From Pseudomonas viridiflava (GTDB lineage Bacteria; Pseudomonadota; Gammaproteobacteria; Pseudomonadales; Pseudomonadaceae): a stretch of 64,000 bases of DNA. The notes under the pieces were generated by a model. The model made no database searches. It had not been told where the DNA came from and was given only the letters and a program-made list of their open reading frames with translations. The DNA is taken from NCBI RefSeq assembly GCF_900601905.1, contig NZ_UWFA01000416.1, positions 868,001-932,000 of the forward strand, written 5' to 3'. Shown one piece after another: positions 26,521-34,495 of this stretch. The translations under genes were made by a program, and so were the position numbers. Each line of letters starts with the position of its first letter. Within the stretch, counting starts at the first letter, position 1.

Positions 26521-26868
26521 CTACTGACCCGGCTCACCATTGGTTGGAGGCACCGCCGAAACTCCAAGTCGCTTGGCCGCCCAACGTTCGTACAACCCAA
26601 TGGCAACATCAGCACCGGCCATCGCTGTAAGGCAGCCCAAGCTTCCGGCGGTCCATATCGTCATGCCCGCGCCGATCATCAACATCATTGCTGACACTCC
26701 GCAGACAATGCAGGCACCGGACCGCAGCGCCAGGCGCCGCAACAATGCCCAGCCCCGCGCGCCATCCTTGTCGGCCCGCCACATTTCCCCCGATACGCCG
26801 CCGACCAGGGCCAGGACGATCACTAACCAGATCGGCATCTCTGCCAGCGCTTGTTGCTCGTTTGTCAT
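26521..26868 (-). CDS. Phage holin (LydA / holin_3_3-like)
   Basis: A 115-residue membrane protein with three hydrophobic helices: about 11-28 (PIWLVIVLALVGGVSG), 49-66 (ACIVCGVSAMMLMIGAGM) and 70-88. The conserved GEMWRADKDGARGWALLRR loop lies between the first two. This matches the LydA-type holins. It is the first late gene, far from the endolysin. The ATG at 26868 is chosen because the upstream MRLWGRA extension is not part of the family pattern. Confidence 0.8.
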   Translation of the reverse strand: MTNEQQALAEMPIWLVIVLALVGGVSGEMWRADKDGARGWALLRRLALRSGACIVCGVSAMMLMIGAGMTIWTAGSLGCLTAMAGADVAIGLYERWAAKRLGVSAVPPTNGEPGQ

Positions 26869-26889
26869 CGCCCTACCCCATAAACGCAA

Positions 26890-26913
26890 AAACCCGGCGC
26901 AAGGGCCGGGTTT
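26890..26913 (-). terminator. Hairpin plus T-tract upstream of the holin
   Basis: AAACCCGGC pairs with GCCGGGTTT, followed on the minus strand by TTTTTGCGTTTATGG. It lies at the start of the late operon and could be the terminator overcome by a Q-like regulator, although this is inference. Confidence 0.6.
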
Positions 26914-27094
26914 GGTGTGTGGTGTCTGCCGCTTTCTGCGGTGGCACCTATCGAAGATGACTACTTTTTACAGGTGGATTCTCATGGCAGCAACCCCACT
27001 TTAATGCCACCCGGTGAATAAGTGGGTAACGCAGGGTGAACGCCTAGGCAATGTCGGTGAATACACCACCTCGGCTATCTGTTGCTTTCGCGTC

Positions 27095-27372
27095 GTCCCA
27101 TTTGTCCCACCTTACAGAATCGAAGTGGGACGCCTGAGAGCGCCTGAATTCGGGGCGTCGCCCCACTGTCCTACTTTTTTATTTACTTTCTCGTGTAAAG
27201 GAAGAAATTGAATAACACGCGTGCGCGTCACAGACGCGTGCTGGTGCCCGCTCCGCTCACATGGGCGAGAGGCTGCGATAAGCGGGACGGTGGGACAGCC
27301 CAACAACGATGCGGCCCGCGCTTGTCCCACTACGTAAAATCGCAGCGGGACAAGGTGGGCCAGTTGGACAAC
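27095..27372. repeat. Cluster of GTCCCAC / GTGGGAC repeats
   Basis: Between the Q-like gene and the holin lies about 480 bases without a gene. It contains many GTCCCA or TGGGAC elements in both orientations. Two 30-base copies (27102-27131 and 27322-27351) begin TTGTCCCAC, share AATCG in the middle and end GGGAC; they match at 22 of 30 positions by hand and are themselves imperfect palindromes. The AT-rich stretch at 27175-27215 lies between them. This looks like an origin or a regulator-binding array. Confidence 0.5.
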
Positions 27373-27395
27373 ATTTGCCAGAGTCGTGCCTAGGG

Positions 27396-27758
27396 TCACG
27401 CAGCCTTCCCCATCAACATGCCTTCGATGTGCACGTGGGCATCGTGCAAGCGGCGGTAGTAAGTCGGCGCACTGCATCCGCAATGCAGCATTTTCTGCGA
27501 CAAAAAGCTTTCATGGTTGCAGTAGTGCTCCATCACCACCAAGGCCAACTCGGGTGCAAGATGCTTGTTCACGATCAGCTCGATATCCGCCGATTCATCC
27601 AGCAACACTCGACTGCCGCGAGTCCCGCGAATCAGCTCGCCCTTACACTCAATCAACATGGCGATCATGTTGCCACCGCCCAGTTCCGACCTGCCTTCGT
27701 GCGGACTATGCAGATCCTCTGCCCACAGCTTGAGCATCTCGTCGATTCGCTTAATCAA
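27396..27758 (-). CDS. Q-like late regulator candidate
   Basis: A 120-residue protein at the end of the early leftward operon and before the late genes. The pattern LIKRIDEMLKLWAEDLHSP, GGGNMIAMLIE, and a final NHESFLSQKMLHCGC with PTYYRRLHDAH resembles phage antitermination Q-type or lysis-timing regulators. TTG at 27758 overlaps the primase stop and has GGAG seven bases upstream; an ATG lies seven codons later. The identification is from pattern and position, not certain. Confidence 0.6.
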   Translation of the reverse strand: MIKRIDEMLKLWAEDLHSPHEGRSELGGGNMIAMLIECKGELIRGTRGSRVLLDESADIELIVNKHLAPELALVVMEHYCNHESFLSQKMLHCGCSAPTYYRRLHDAHVHIEGMLMGKAA

Positions 27759-29967
27759 AGCAAGGCTCCTCGAACGCTTCCCGCTGCAACGCCGAGGCAG
27801 CGCCCCAACCTGCAGGTTTCTTGTAAGCCCAAGGCCGCCTCCCACTTTTTGCCAACGCTGGCATGCGGGTACGCCGCCAACCAAGACGATGCATGATTGC
27901 CCCGACACGCATCTGCTCAGGCTTACCCCAGTGACCGGCGTCAAGTTTCAAAGGGCCGGACAGCACTTCGCTGCCAGTGGTGGTTTCGCCGATTTGGGAC
28001 TCCTCCAACCAGGTCAGGATTGGCCCTTCCCATTCGTCCACCACAAAGCGCTCGTCCTGTACCTCGGCAAACATTGGGGCTTCTTCAGGAGTCACCCACC
28101 AGATGTCCCCCGCCGCATAGCAGAACATTGCTTCGGCCCAGAGCTGGTCGCGGATCTCGCGCAGTTTCTCTAGGTCGACCTTGGTACAGGCCACCGGCCA
28201 ATAACGTCGGTTACCAGTGGCGTCCTTGAGGTATTCATCCTGGTTGGTCGTACCCACGAACACACACTGGCGTGGCACGTCGTTCGTTCTTCGGCCGTAG
28301 CTCTCACGGTAGGTGTCGGTGGATGCCGAGAAAAACTGCTTGGCCTTGGTGCTTTCAGCCTTGTTGAAGCTATCCAGCTCCCCCAGCTCAACGATCCATT
28401 TGCCGCGAATTGCCTGAAACCCGTCCTTGTCGCCTAGGGCGAAAGGCGTGTCCATGAACCACTCACCGCCGAGGATGCTCATTGCCGTCGACTTACCAGC
28501 ACCCTGTGCGCCCTCTAGGATCATCACCGAGTCAGCCTTGCAGCCAGGCTTCATCACCCGCCCCACCGCCGACAGCATCCAACGCTTTCCGACCTTGGCC
28601 GAGTAGTCGCTGGCCTCCACGCCCATGACATCGGTTAACCAATTTTCCAGCCGAGGCATCCGGTCCCATTCAAGTTTGTTCAGGTACTCCCGCACCGGAT
28701 GAAACGCATGGTCATGGGCGACGACGCTTACCGCCTCGATCACCTGCGTCGACTTCACCCGCAGGTTGTACTGCTGCGCGATCCACTTCATCACTCGAAC
28801 GTCGTCGATGTCAGCCCAGTCCGCAGTGCCACCGCCATAAGGAGCAGAACGTAACTTGACGATCTTTGAACTGAATGCGCTGTAGCTGATCACCCCGGCC
28901 CAACGTTCGTCGTTGCCGAGAATCAGTTCGACGTTTTGCATGTGTGCGATCAGGGCGCCGTTTTCAGTTCGGGCCAGTTGGTCCTTCCAGCCACCGGCAG
29001 CCGGTGGCTTGACCACCGCCAAGACCTGACGACGGACTGTCTCCAACCCTTCGGCGACCTGCAGGTCATTAAAATCGGTCCATTTGTCTTCACGTTCGAC
29101 CGAGAAGATCGGGCCGACAACCTGACCACCGACAATTAATGCGGCATTACTGGCCTTCTCTTCTCCGGGGTTCCAAGGTTCGCCATTCGGGCGTTTGGTT
29201 TTCCAGTCATCATCGCGGCATACGATCAAGGGGCAACCGGGGAAACGTTCGCGCATCGCCTTGCTGACGACGAGCAAGTTGCCCGCATCGAACGCGATGG
29301 CTACCGTCAGCGAGGTCGCCATATGCAGGCTTGCGCCGGTCGCGTAACCCTCACAAACCAGTACCGGTTCGCCCGGTTCCGGATGCGGGCCAATCAGGTG
29401 AAAGCCCCCTTCTTTCGACATACCGTAAGGCCAGTAGGATTTGTCCCGCCCAGTATCTTTCTGCTTCTCGGGATAGATCACCTGCAGGCCAACAATCTGG
29501 TCCCGGACGTTGCACATAGGCACTAAAAACGCGCCTGAGCGCGGTGCATAGCGAACGCCGAAACCTACGATCTGCTTTCGATCCAGATAGCTGCTACGAC
29601 CTTTCTCCGGCATGCGCTTGAACATGCGAGCGGCACGGTTCGCCGCTCGACGTGCCGCATTGGCCGCGATCTCTGCGGCTCGGCGCTTGGCATCCTCCTG
29701 ACGAGCACGCATGACCTCGCGTTCTTCCGGACTCATGCGTCCGGCCTTCACCTTGATCTTTTGCGACTCACCGGAACGCCAGTCACCGAAGCTACCGAAG
29801 ATCAGCGTTTCGCCCTTCTCCGTGCGGTGTTCGTGCACCACGTACCAGCCGTTCTTTTCCTTGCCTTTGTCCTGCGAAGTCTTGCAGCGGGTCAGCTTGC
29901 CGAAGGTCAGCGGCTGTTCCGGCTCAAGGCCATAGTCTGCAAATTGACCGAGCACCTCATCGAGCAT
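27751..29967 (-). CDS. Phage primase-helicase (TOPRIM + VirE/DUF-type helicase)
   Basis: A 738-residue replication protein. The N-terminal part has KLTRCKTSQDKGKEKNGWYV and a TOPRIM core (VLVCEGYATGASLH, AFDAGNLLVV, CRDDD), indicating primase or DNA-binding function. The C-terminal half is a VirE-type P-loop ATPase with Walker A LEGAQGAGKSTAMS, IVELGELDSF, and FVGTTNQDEYLKDATGNRR. It probably initiates phage replication. ATG at 29967 was chosen; an alternative ATG at 29988 has AAGG upstream. Confidence 0.9.
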   Translation of the reverse strand: MLDEVLGQFADYGLEPEQPLTFGKLTRCKTSQDKGKEKNGWYVVHEHRTEKGETLIFGSFGDWRSGESQKIKVKAGRMSPEEREVMRARQEDAKRRAAEIAANAARRAANRAARMFKRMPEKGRSSYLDRKQIVGFGVRYAPRSGAFLVPMCNVRDQIVGLQVIYPEKQKDTGRDKSYWPYGMSKEGGFHLIGPHPEPGEPVLVCEGYATGASLHMATSLTVAIAFDAGNLLVVSKAMRERFPGCPLIVCRDDDWKTKRPNGEPWNPGEEKASNAALIVGGQVVGPIFSVEREDKWTDFNDLQVAEGLETVRRQVLAVVKPPAAGGWKDQLARTENGALIAHMQNVELILGNDERWAGVISYSAFSSKIVKLRSAPYGGGTADWADIDDVRVMKWIAQQYNLRVKSTQVIEAVSVVAHDHAFHPVREYLNKLEWDRMPRLENWLTDVMGVEASDYSAKVGKRWMLSAVGRVMKPGCKADSVMILEGAQGAGKSTAMSILGGEWFMDTPFALGDKDGFQAIRGKWIVELGELDSFNKAESTKAKQFFSASTDTYRESYGRRTNDVPRQCVFVGTTNQDEYLKDATGNRRYWPVACTKVDLEKLREIRDQLWAEAMFCYAAGDIWWVTPEEAPMFAEVQDERFVVDEWEGPILTWLEESQIGETTTGSEVLSGPLKLDAGHWGKPEQMRVGAIMHRLGWRRTRMPALAKSGRRPWAYKKPAGWGAASALQREAFEEPCFD

Positions 29968-30184
29968 GTCGAGCCCCCAATACTTCATCAACGACCTTAC
30001 AGGACACGCAGTAAATGCAGCCTTGCACGGCGAGGCGGCGGGCTTCAGGAATCGGCTCCTCGCAGTTATCGCAGAACATGAAAGAGTGAGCAGCTGACAC
30101 ATGTTTGAATGCGTTACGAGCAGCCAGCGCCTGATCTAGGCGCGCCTGCACCAAGTCATTCGCAAAATCAGCGATATCAGCCAC
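29957..30184 (-). CDS. TraR/DksA family zinc finger protein
   Basis: A 75-residue protein with the four-cysteine finger FCDNCEEPIPEARR ... CIYCVSCK. Short TraR-like proteins bind the RNA polymerase secondary channel and mimic DksA with ppGpp. GTG at 30184 overlaps the CII gene by eight bases and has a G-rich SD; the longer in-frame extension is out of frame with its neighbours' codon pattern and is rejected. Confidence 0.88.
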   Translation of the reverse strand: MADIADFANDLVQARLDQALAARNAFKHVSAAHSFMFCDNCEEPIPEARRLAVQGCIYCVSCKVVDEVLGARHAR

Positions 30185-30695
30185 GGTCCGCCCCCCGAGT
30201 CGTTTGGTTGACGTAGGAGGCGCGGTTGAACATTCCCAGCAGCCCCTGGATGCCACGGAAAACTTGCAAACGGATTTCGGCCAATTCATGGTCAGCCACC
30301 ACGCCATCGCCAATGCTCTTGGCCCAAGTATCAGCCAGATCGGCGACCTGCCGGAAGTACGCGGCAATACCTGTGGTCAACGTCTCGGGCATATCGTTGG
30401 TGTACGCCTCAGCCAGCTCTTGCCAAGTCGTATCTCCCACCAACGCATGCACCGCATCGAGAATGCGGCGGTCTTTGGTAAGCTCAAGGATCTCCCCGAA
30501 CTCCTGAATATTCACCGTGTGGCTGGGATGGGTCGGTGACAGCTTGTGCTGCAGCGTGGTGGTGTTTCTGCCGGTGGTGGCGGCGATTGCAGCGGCGCCG
30601 CCGGGGTAATCCCGAGCAGCATGGTATAGCGCCAAATCGAGCGGGAGAATTTCCCGTTTTGCTCGATCAACGCAACTCAGAGCGATTCGGCTCAT
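30177..30695 (-). CDS. Phage regulatory CII-like protein (CP76 family)
   Basis: A 172-residue protein with CII/CP76-type features: LDLALYHAARDYPGGAAAIA (helix-turn-helix) then TTTLQHKLSPTHPSHTVNIQ and a helical C-terminus. Such proteins usually sit between cro and the replication gene, as here. The ATG at 30695 has AAGGA eight bases upstream. Confidence 0.85.
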   Translation of the reverse strand: MSRIALSCVDRAKREILPLDLALYHAARDYPGGAAAIAATTGRNTTTLQHKLSPTHPSHTVNIQEFGEILELTKDRRILDAVHALVGDTTWQELAEAYTNDMPETLTTGIAAYFRQVADLADTWAKSIGDGVVADHELAEIRLQVFRGIQGLLGMFNRASYVNQTTRGADRG

Positions 30696-30748
30696 GGCAT
30701 TAATCCTTGTAAGTTGCCAGTGCCCCGCGGCTTGCAGTGGTGATACAT

Positions 30749-31027
30749 TTGCCGCGTGGCTTGAAGGGCCCAAACGCCGGTCCAGATCCGAAGATCGACA
30801 CCGGCACCGTGCCGAGGCGAGCGATCCGTCGCTAACCTCTGGCGCAACAGCTGCCTCATCTGTGGTGGAAAAGGCAGCAACCCAAGGCATCCGTGCCTTG
30901 GAAGCGCGGTAAGATCGGCAGTTCGCATGTGGTGTGCCTGCCTATCTGTACCGCGGCCCGACAGCACTGTGGTGGTGTGTGCCGGGAGGAACTGGGCGGC
31001 CTTTGGGTCGCCTTTTTTCTGACTATG
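30749..31027. other. Leader region between cro-like and CII-like genes
   Basis: About 280 bases with no convincing gene. A GC-rich inverted repeat followed by TTTTTT (30998-31020) points rightward, against the operon. An 18-codon frame on the minus strand at 30692-30748 ends in an ATGA overlap with CII but has no ribosome site. Confidence 0.35.
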
Positions 31028-31288
31028 CTATGCAGCAGCCTTCTGTGGTGCAGATGCATTCAGCAACCAAGCGGATTCAAACGGGTTGCCGTTCTGCTTT
31101 GCAGCTATCGCCAAAAGCACTGCGTATTTTGTTTCACCGGTGTAGTCGGTTCGCGGCAGGCAGGCTGCCAAGCGCCACTTGTTCAGCGCCTGATAACTCC
31201 TGTCACATACCTTGGCGGCGGCACCAATGCCACCGACAGCCTCAAAAGCGAACGCAATGGCGTTCGGAAAATCTGCGGGGACCAACAT
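31028..31288 (-). CDS. Cro-like repressor
   Basis: An 86-residue basic protein, divergent from cI. Residues about 12-45 (AFAFEAVGGIGAAAKVCDRSYQALNKW) read as a helix-turn-helix of the YdaS/Cro type. ATG at 31288 has GGAGG five bases upstream. The first operator (31302-31320) lies just upstream of the start, as expected for a lytic promoter. Confidence 0.8.
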   Translation of the reverse strand: MLVPADFPNAIAFAFEAVGGIGAAAKVCDRSYQALNKWRLAACLPRTDYTGETKYAVLLAIAAKQNGNPFESAWLLNASAPQKAAA

Positions 31289-31301
31289 GGCAACCTCCAC
31301 T

Positions 31302-31377
31302 TATCAACCAGAAATTGATATTAAACATCAACTGACTATTGCGCAAGCTTCATGGCACTCTCAACCTATGGTTGATA
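31302..31377. promoter_or_regulatory. cI/cro operators (three TATCAA-N7-TTGATA-like sites)
   Basis: Site 1 is TATCAA-N7-TTGATA at 31302-31320 (perfect arms). Site 2 is CATCAA-N7-TTGCGC at 31326-31344, with one good arm. Site 3 is TCTCAA-N7-TTGATA at 31359-31377 and covers the ATG of cI (31368). The arrangement between divergent cro and cI is that of a lambda-type operator region. Binding is inferred from symmetry. Confidence 0.75.
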
Positions 31378-32099
31378 AAAATGAACTACGCGCCGCTTTC
31401 CGCTCGCGCCTACACGAAGCTCTCGACGATGCCGGCGTACGCAGCCGGGGTCGTGGCGTGGATATCCATCGTCAGTTGAAAAGTCTAGGGGTTGATAAGA
31501 CCACCCAAGCCGTGAGCAAGTGGCTGAATGGAGAAGCCATGGCCGAAGCCGATAGCATGGTTGCACTCTGCTCTTGGCTAAAGGTACGCCGGGAGTGGCT
31601 AGAATATGGTGTGCTGCCCAAAGAACAGACCGGTGAAGGCAACGTTCGCCAGCTGGTTGTCGGTGAAGAGAGCAACGTCAGCGAAATAAGCCAGCGCTTT
31701 GGCAAGGTTCCGTTGATCTCTTGGGTTCAAGCTGGCGCTTGGTGCGAGGCAATCTCAAACTTCGAGTCCTACGATGCCGATTCCTGGCTGTCCTGCCCCG
31801 TACCGATTAGCAACCACGGATACGCACTTAAAGTTCTTGGCGACTCTATGACAAACCCAGGGCCTGGCCGTAGCTATCCAACAGGCTGCATTATTTTTGT
31901 AGACCCTGAGGCTGAGACCAAGACAGGTGATCGAGTGATTGCAAGAGTTCCACGTACTAACGAAGCAACATTCAAAATTCTCGTAGAGGATGCTGGGCGT
32001 CAGTATCTGAGACCAATCAATCCACAATATCCAATTATTGATATTACGGAAGAGACGCATGTTTGCGGCAAAGTTGTTGGCTCATTCATTCCAGAATGA
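31368..32099 (+). CDS. CI-type repressor (S24 peptidase family)
   Basis: A 243-residue repressor. The N-terminal helix-turn-helix (about 20-60) contains VDKTTQAVSKWLNGE. The C-terminal LexA-like domain has an Ala-Gly cleavage site in ISWVQAGAW, the catalytic Ser in KVLGDSMTNP and the catalytic Lys in EATFKILV. It should be cleaved in a RecA-dependent way on DNA damage. The start at 31368 is within operator 3, suggesting tight autoregulation. A longer in-frame start at 31212 would run through the operators and is rejected. Confidence 0.92.
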   Translation: MVDKNELRAAFRSRLHEALDDAGVRSRGRGVDIHRQLKSLGVDKTTQAVSKWLNGEAMAEADSMVALCSWLKVRREWLEYGVLPKEQTGEGNVRQLVVGEESNVSEISQRFGKVPLISWVQAGAWCEAISNFESYDADSWLSCPVPISNHGYALKVLGDSMTNPGPGRSYPTGCIIFVDPEAETKTGDRVIARVPRTNEATFKILVEDAGRQYLRPINPQYPIIDITEETHVCGKVVGSFIPE

Positions 32100-32123
32100 A
32101 ACCAATTAAAAATCGGATTTAAA

Positions 32124-32159
32124 GTTCCCGAGCCAAAGCATTGAACTTTTGCCCGGGAC
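32124..32159. terminator. Imperfect hairpin between cI and the defence cassette
   Basis: GTTCCCGAGCCAAAG pairs imperfectly with CTTTTGCCCGGGAC. It lies between the convergent ends of cI and the ATPase gene and could terminate both, but the T-tract is weak. Confidence 0.4.
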
Positions 32160-32165
32160 AAAATA

Positions 32166-34001
32166 TCAAGTTGGAATAAATCCAGCACGCCCACTCGTTG
32201 AAGCAGTGAAATTTATCAGGCACGCAAAAGCCGAGACATCTTTCGGGGGCTCATCATTTTCGACAACAATAACTTGCTGATCTTTAAAATTCGTTGCTAG
32301 AGATCGATAAAAAGAGTTTTTAACCTCATGCGAGAAGCCAATTTCATCTCTGTCGGGCTCACGATAAACGACTAACGGAGAGTCAATTATTACAAGCCCA
32401 GGATGGGGCAGTTTATTTTTTGTGCAATACAAAAGCAAAGAAAGAGAAAAAGCCGCATGTGTAATAGCCCTTACGCCTTTACCATGACTAGCTCTCGCTC
32501 TATCAGAGATAACAATATCTTGCTCTTTCTCACTGAACCCTACACGCCCAATATTTGGGAAGTGCCACTCCTCTAGCAGCGACTCAACCTCAATCAGAAA
32601 CTGAAGTACCTCACCGGCTCCCATCTTTGGAGAAGTCATACCCTCGACAGCGGTAGTGTTTAACTCTTCGATCTTCGACAAAACCTGCTGAAGCTCTTCA
32701 TCGCGCGCATAAAACTCCTCTGCACGACGGTATACATCTCTATCCAGTTGAACATCAATAAAAGCTTTAAGAGCCTCTTCAATTTTCGGCTTTACCAAAC
32801 CATCAAGTTCATTACTAATAAGCTTTAAATCTTTCCTTAGCTCACCTAACCTTGATTGTGACGCTTCAACTTGAGCTTTATTATCTAACCGGGTTTCTCT
32901 CAAATCAGATAAAAGAGATCCAATCTTCGACATCTCAGCCCTACATGAGATGGCAATTTCTTCGTGAGAGGCCTCTGCTCTAGCGTGCTCATGATTCTGG
33001 TTTGTAGCGAGAGCACCACAGACGGGACAATCCTCATCACCTAACTGCTCGAGGTGATAGCTAACTTCAGCAATACTCTGAAGCCGCCCATAGTCCGCCA
33101 TGTATTGCTGCTGTAACAACTCAAACCTATTCTTAAGCTCCACTAGAACATCTGTTTTTGACTCGAATTTATATAACTCTGTCAACACATCGCGACGCTG
33201 AGCCTCAAGATCAGAAGACGATGCTTTATGAGCTTCCAATGCCTCTTCAGCCTCTTGATAAATCAAATCAATCCTTTTATTTTCCTCGAAAACGTCCAAC
33301 CATGTCCTGTTAGGAAGATTTAAATAATGGATTTTTTTAGAATTCTCATCTATCAAATATTGTAGAATCTCTATTTTCGCCTGCTGCTTTAATGGAGAGA
33401 TTCTATGCCCCTCAACATCATCAACTATAGACGCATCAATACTCGTCAACAACAATCTAAAAACCGAACTTTCAGCGGTGGCTGATGTATACTGACCAGT
33501 AAATACTGGAGAGCGCTCTTTGATTATGGACTCTTCATCCACAATAATAAGTCGAGCCAAGTCCCTAAAACTTAGCTCCCTTACCTTACCTTCCTTATTA
33601 ACCCTAACATGCTTTCCGTGAAAGCCAGACATTTCCAACAGAAAGTTAGAAATAGTGGCAGCATCACCGGCCTTGTGCTTCGCACCTAGGTAAGAAACGT
33701 CACTACCAATCACAACTTTGAACTTACCTGCAGTTTTCAAGCTACGGGAAATAATAATCTCTTGAGCTGATTCTTTTTCTAAAATACAAAGCTCTGCGCT
33801 CTCATAATGCATTGCTTCAGGAACAGATTTAGGGACCTTGCTTCCACCCAAAAGATAGTCGATGCATTGTACAATAAAAGTTTTACCAGTATCCGAAGGT
33901 CCCGAAATTACATTGAGACCTTGACCAAACTGAACCTCCGCATTCTGCACTGAGGAACCAACCAATGTTAAAGATACTATCTGAAATCCCTGCATCATCA
34001 T
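32166..34001 (-). CDS. SMC/Rad50-like ATPase of an ABC-3C/Lamassu-type system (DUF3732-like)
   Basis: A 611-residue ATPase. Walker A GPSDTGKTF is at about residues 34-42. A long coiled coil (about 210-480) is interrupted by a CPVCGALA hook-like Cys pair near 320. The C-terminal half has a signature region RASHGKGVRAITHAAF and a Walker B-like GLVIIDSPLVVY. This architecture fits the SMC-like partner of three-component defence systems. It is the last gene of a three-gene set with four- and eight-base overlaps and clearly AT-richer composition than the phage genes around it. Confidence 0.85.
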   Translation of the reverse strand: MMMQGFQIVSLTLVGSSVQNAEVQFGQGLNVISGPSDTGKTFIVQCIDYLLGGSKVPKSVPEAMHYESAELCILEKESAQEIIISRSLKTAGKFKVVIGSDVSYLGAKHKAGDAATISNFLLEMSGFHGKHVRVNKEGKVRELSFRDLARLIIVDEESIIKERSPVFTGQYTSATAESSVFRLLLTSIDASIVDDVEGHRISPLKQQAKIEILQYLIDENSKKIHYLNLPNRTWLDVFEENKRIDLIYQEAEEALEAHKASSSDLEAQRRDVLTELYKFESKTDVLVELKNRFELLQQQYMADYGRLQSIAEVSYHLEQLGDEDCPVCGALATNQNHEHARAEASHEEIAISCRAEMSKIGSLLSDLRETRLDNKAQVEASQSRLGELRKDLKLISNELDGLVKPKIEEALKAFIDVQLDRDVYRRAEEFYARDEELQQVLSKIEELNTTAVEGMTSPKMGAGEVLQFLIEVESLLEEWHFPNIGRVGFSEKEQDIVISDRARASHGKGVRAITHAAFSLSLLLYCTKNKLPHPGLVIIDSPLVVYREPDRDEIGFSHEVKNSFYRSLATNFKDQQVIVVENDEPPKDVSAFACLINFTASTSGRAGFIPT

Positions 34002-34495
34002 TCAATCCCTTTTTTTAGAGCCGAGCTCATTTCAAATTCTGCGCCCCACTCTCCGGCCTCTCTTTTCACAAGATTAGAAAGCTCATAATCACTATGGTCG
34101 CTGAATTCCTGCACCAACCACTCAGCTCGACCACGGAGCCTTACAATATAATTAGTAGTAAGCACATCCAAAAAAGATGCTGATCGCTCATTGGCTGAAT
34201 ACAAAACTCCATCTTCCCTGAAGTGCCTTTCCAAAAGACCTTTGCTTTGATAAAGGAGCAGGCCCTTTTCAAGAGCTGCTCGCCTCACTAATAGCTCACC
34301 GCCTCGATGCGGAGTTTTTGGGTGAAGTCCTTTAGGACCGTGACTAAGGTCGTCGGAATGAACAATGAGATAATCGAGAATCACTAAGCGCTGTAGCGAA
34401 TAACACACCGGGTAATCTTCTGTCAGTAATGCAAGCGCTCTAAAACCAACCTCCAGTGGGCTATTAAATGGTTGAAATTCATTATTATTATTCAT
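33998..34495 (-). CDS. Middle component of ABC-3C/Lamassu-type system
   Basis: A 165-residue protein starting NNNNEFQPFNSPLEVGFRAL. It has a compact helical pattern (YSLQRLVILDYLIVHSDDL, PHRGGELLVRRAALEKGLLL), typical of the small middle components that bridge nuclease and ATPase in these systems. It overlaps the nuclease gene by eight bases and the ATPase gene by four (ATGA). No catalytic motif is seen. Confidence 0.8.
   Translation of the reverse strand: MNNNNEFQPFNSPLEVGFRALALLTEDYPVCYSLQRLVILDYLIVHSDDLSHGPKGLHPKTPHRGGELLVRRAALEKGLLLYQSKGLLERHFREDGVLYSANERSASFLDVLTTNYIVRLRGRAEWLVQEFSDHSDYELSNLVKREAGEWGAEFEMSSALKKGIE

Noticed and set aside
26406..26615. 69-codon minus-strand frame between holin and terminase
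   Set aside because: It overlaps the end of the holin gene, has no SD, and lies in the likely cos region.
27112..27483. 123-codon minus-strand frame over the GTCCCAC repeats
   Set aside because: It runs through the repeats and into the Q-like gene; composition is that of non-coding DNA.
30692..30748. 18-codon frame ending in ATGA overlap with the CII-like gene
   Set aside because: Overlap is suggestive, but no ribosome site and too short to judge.
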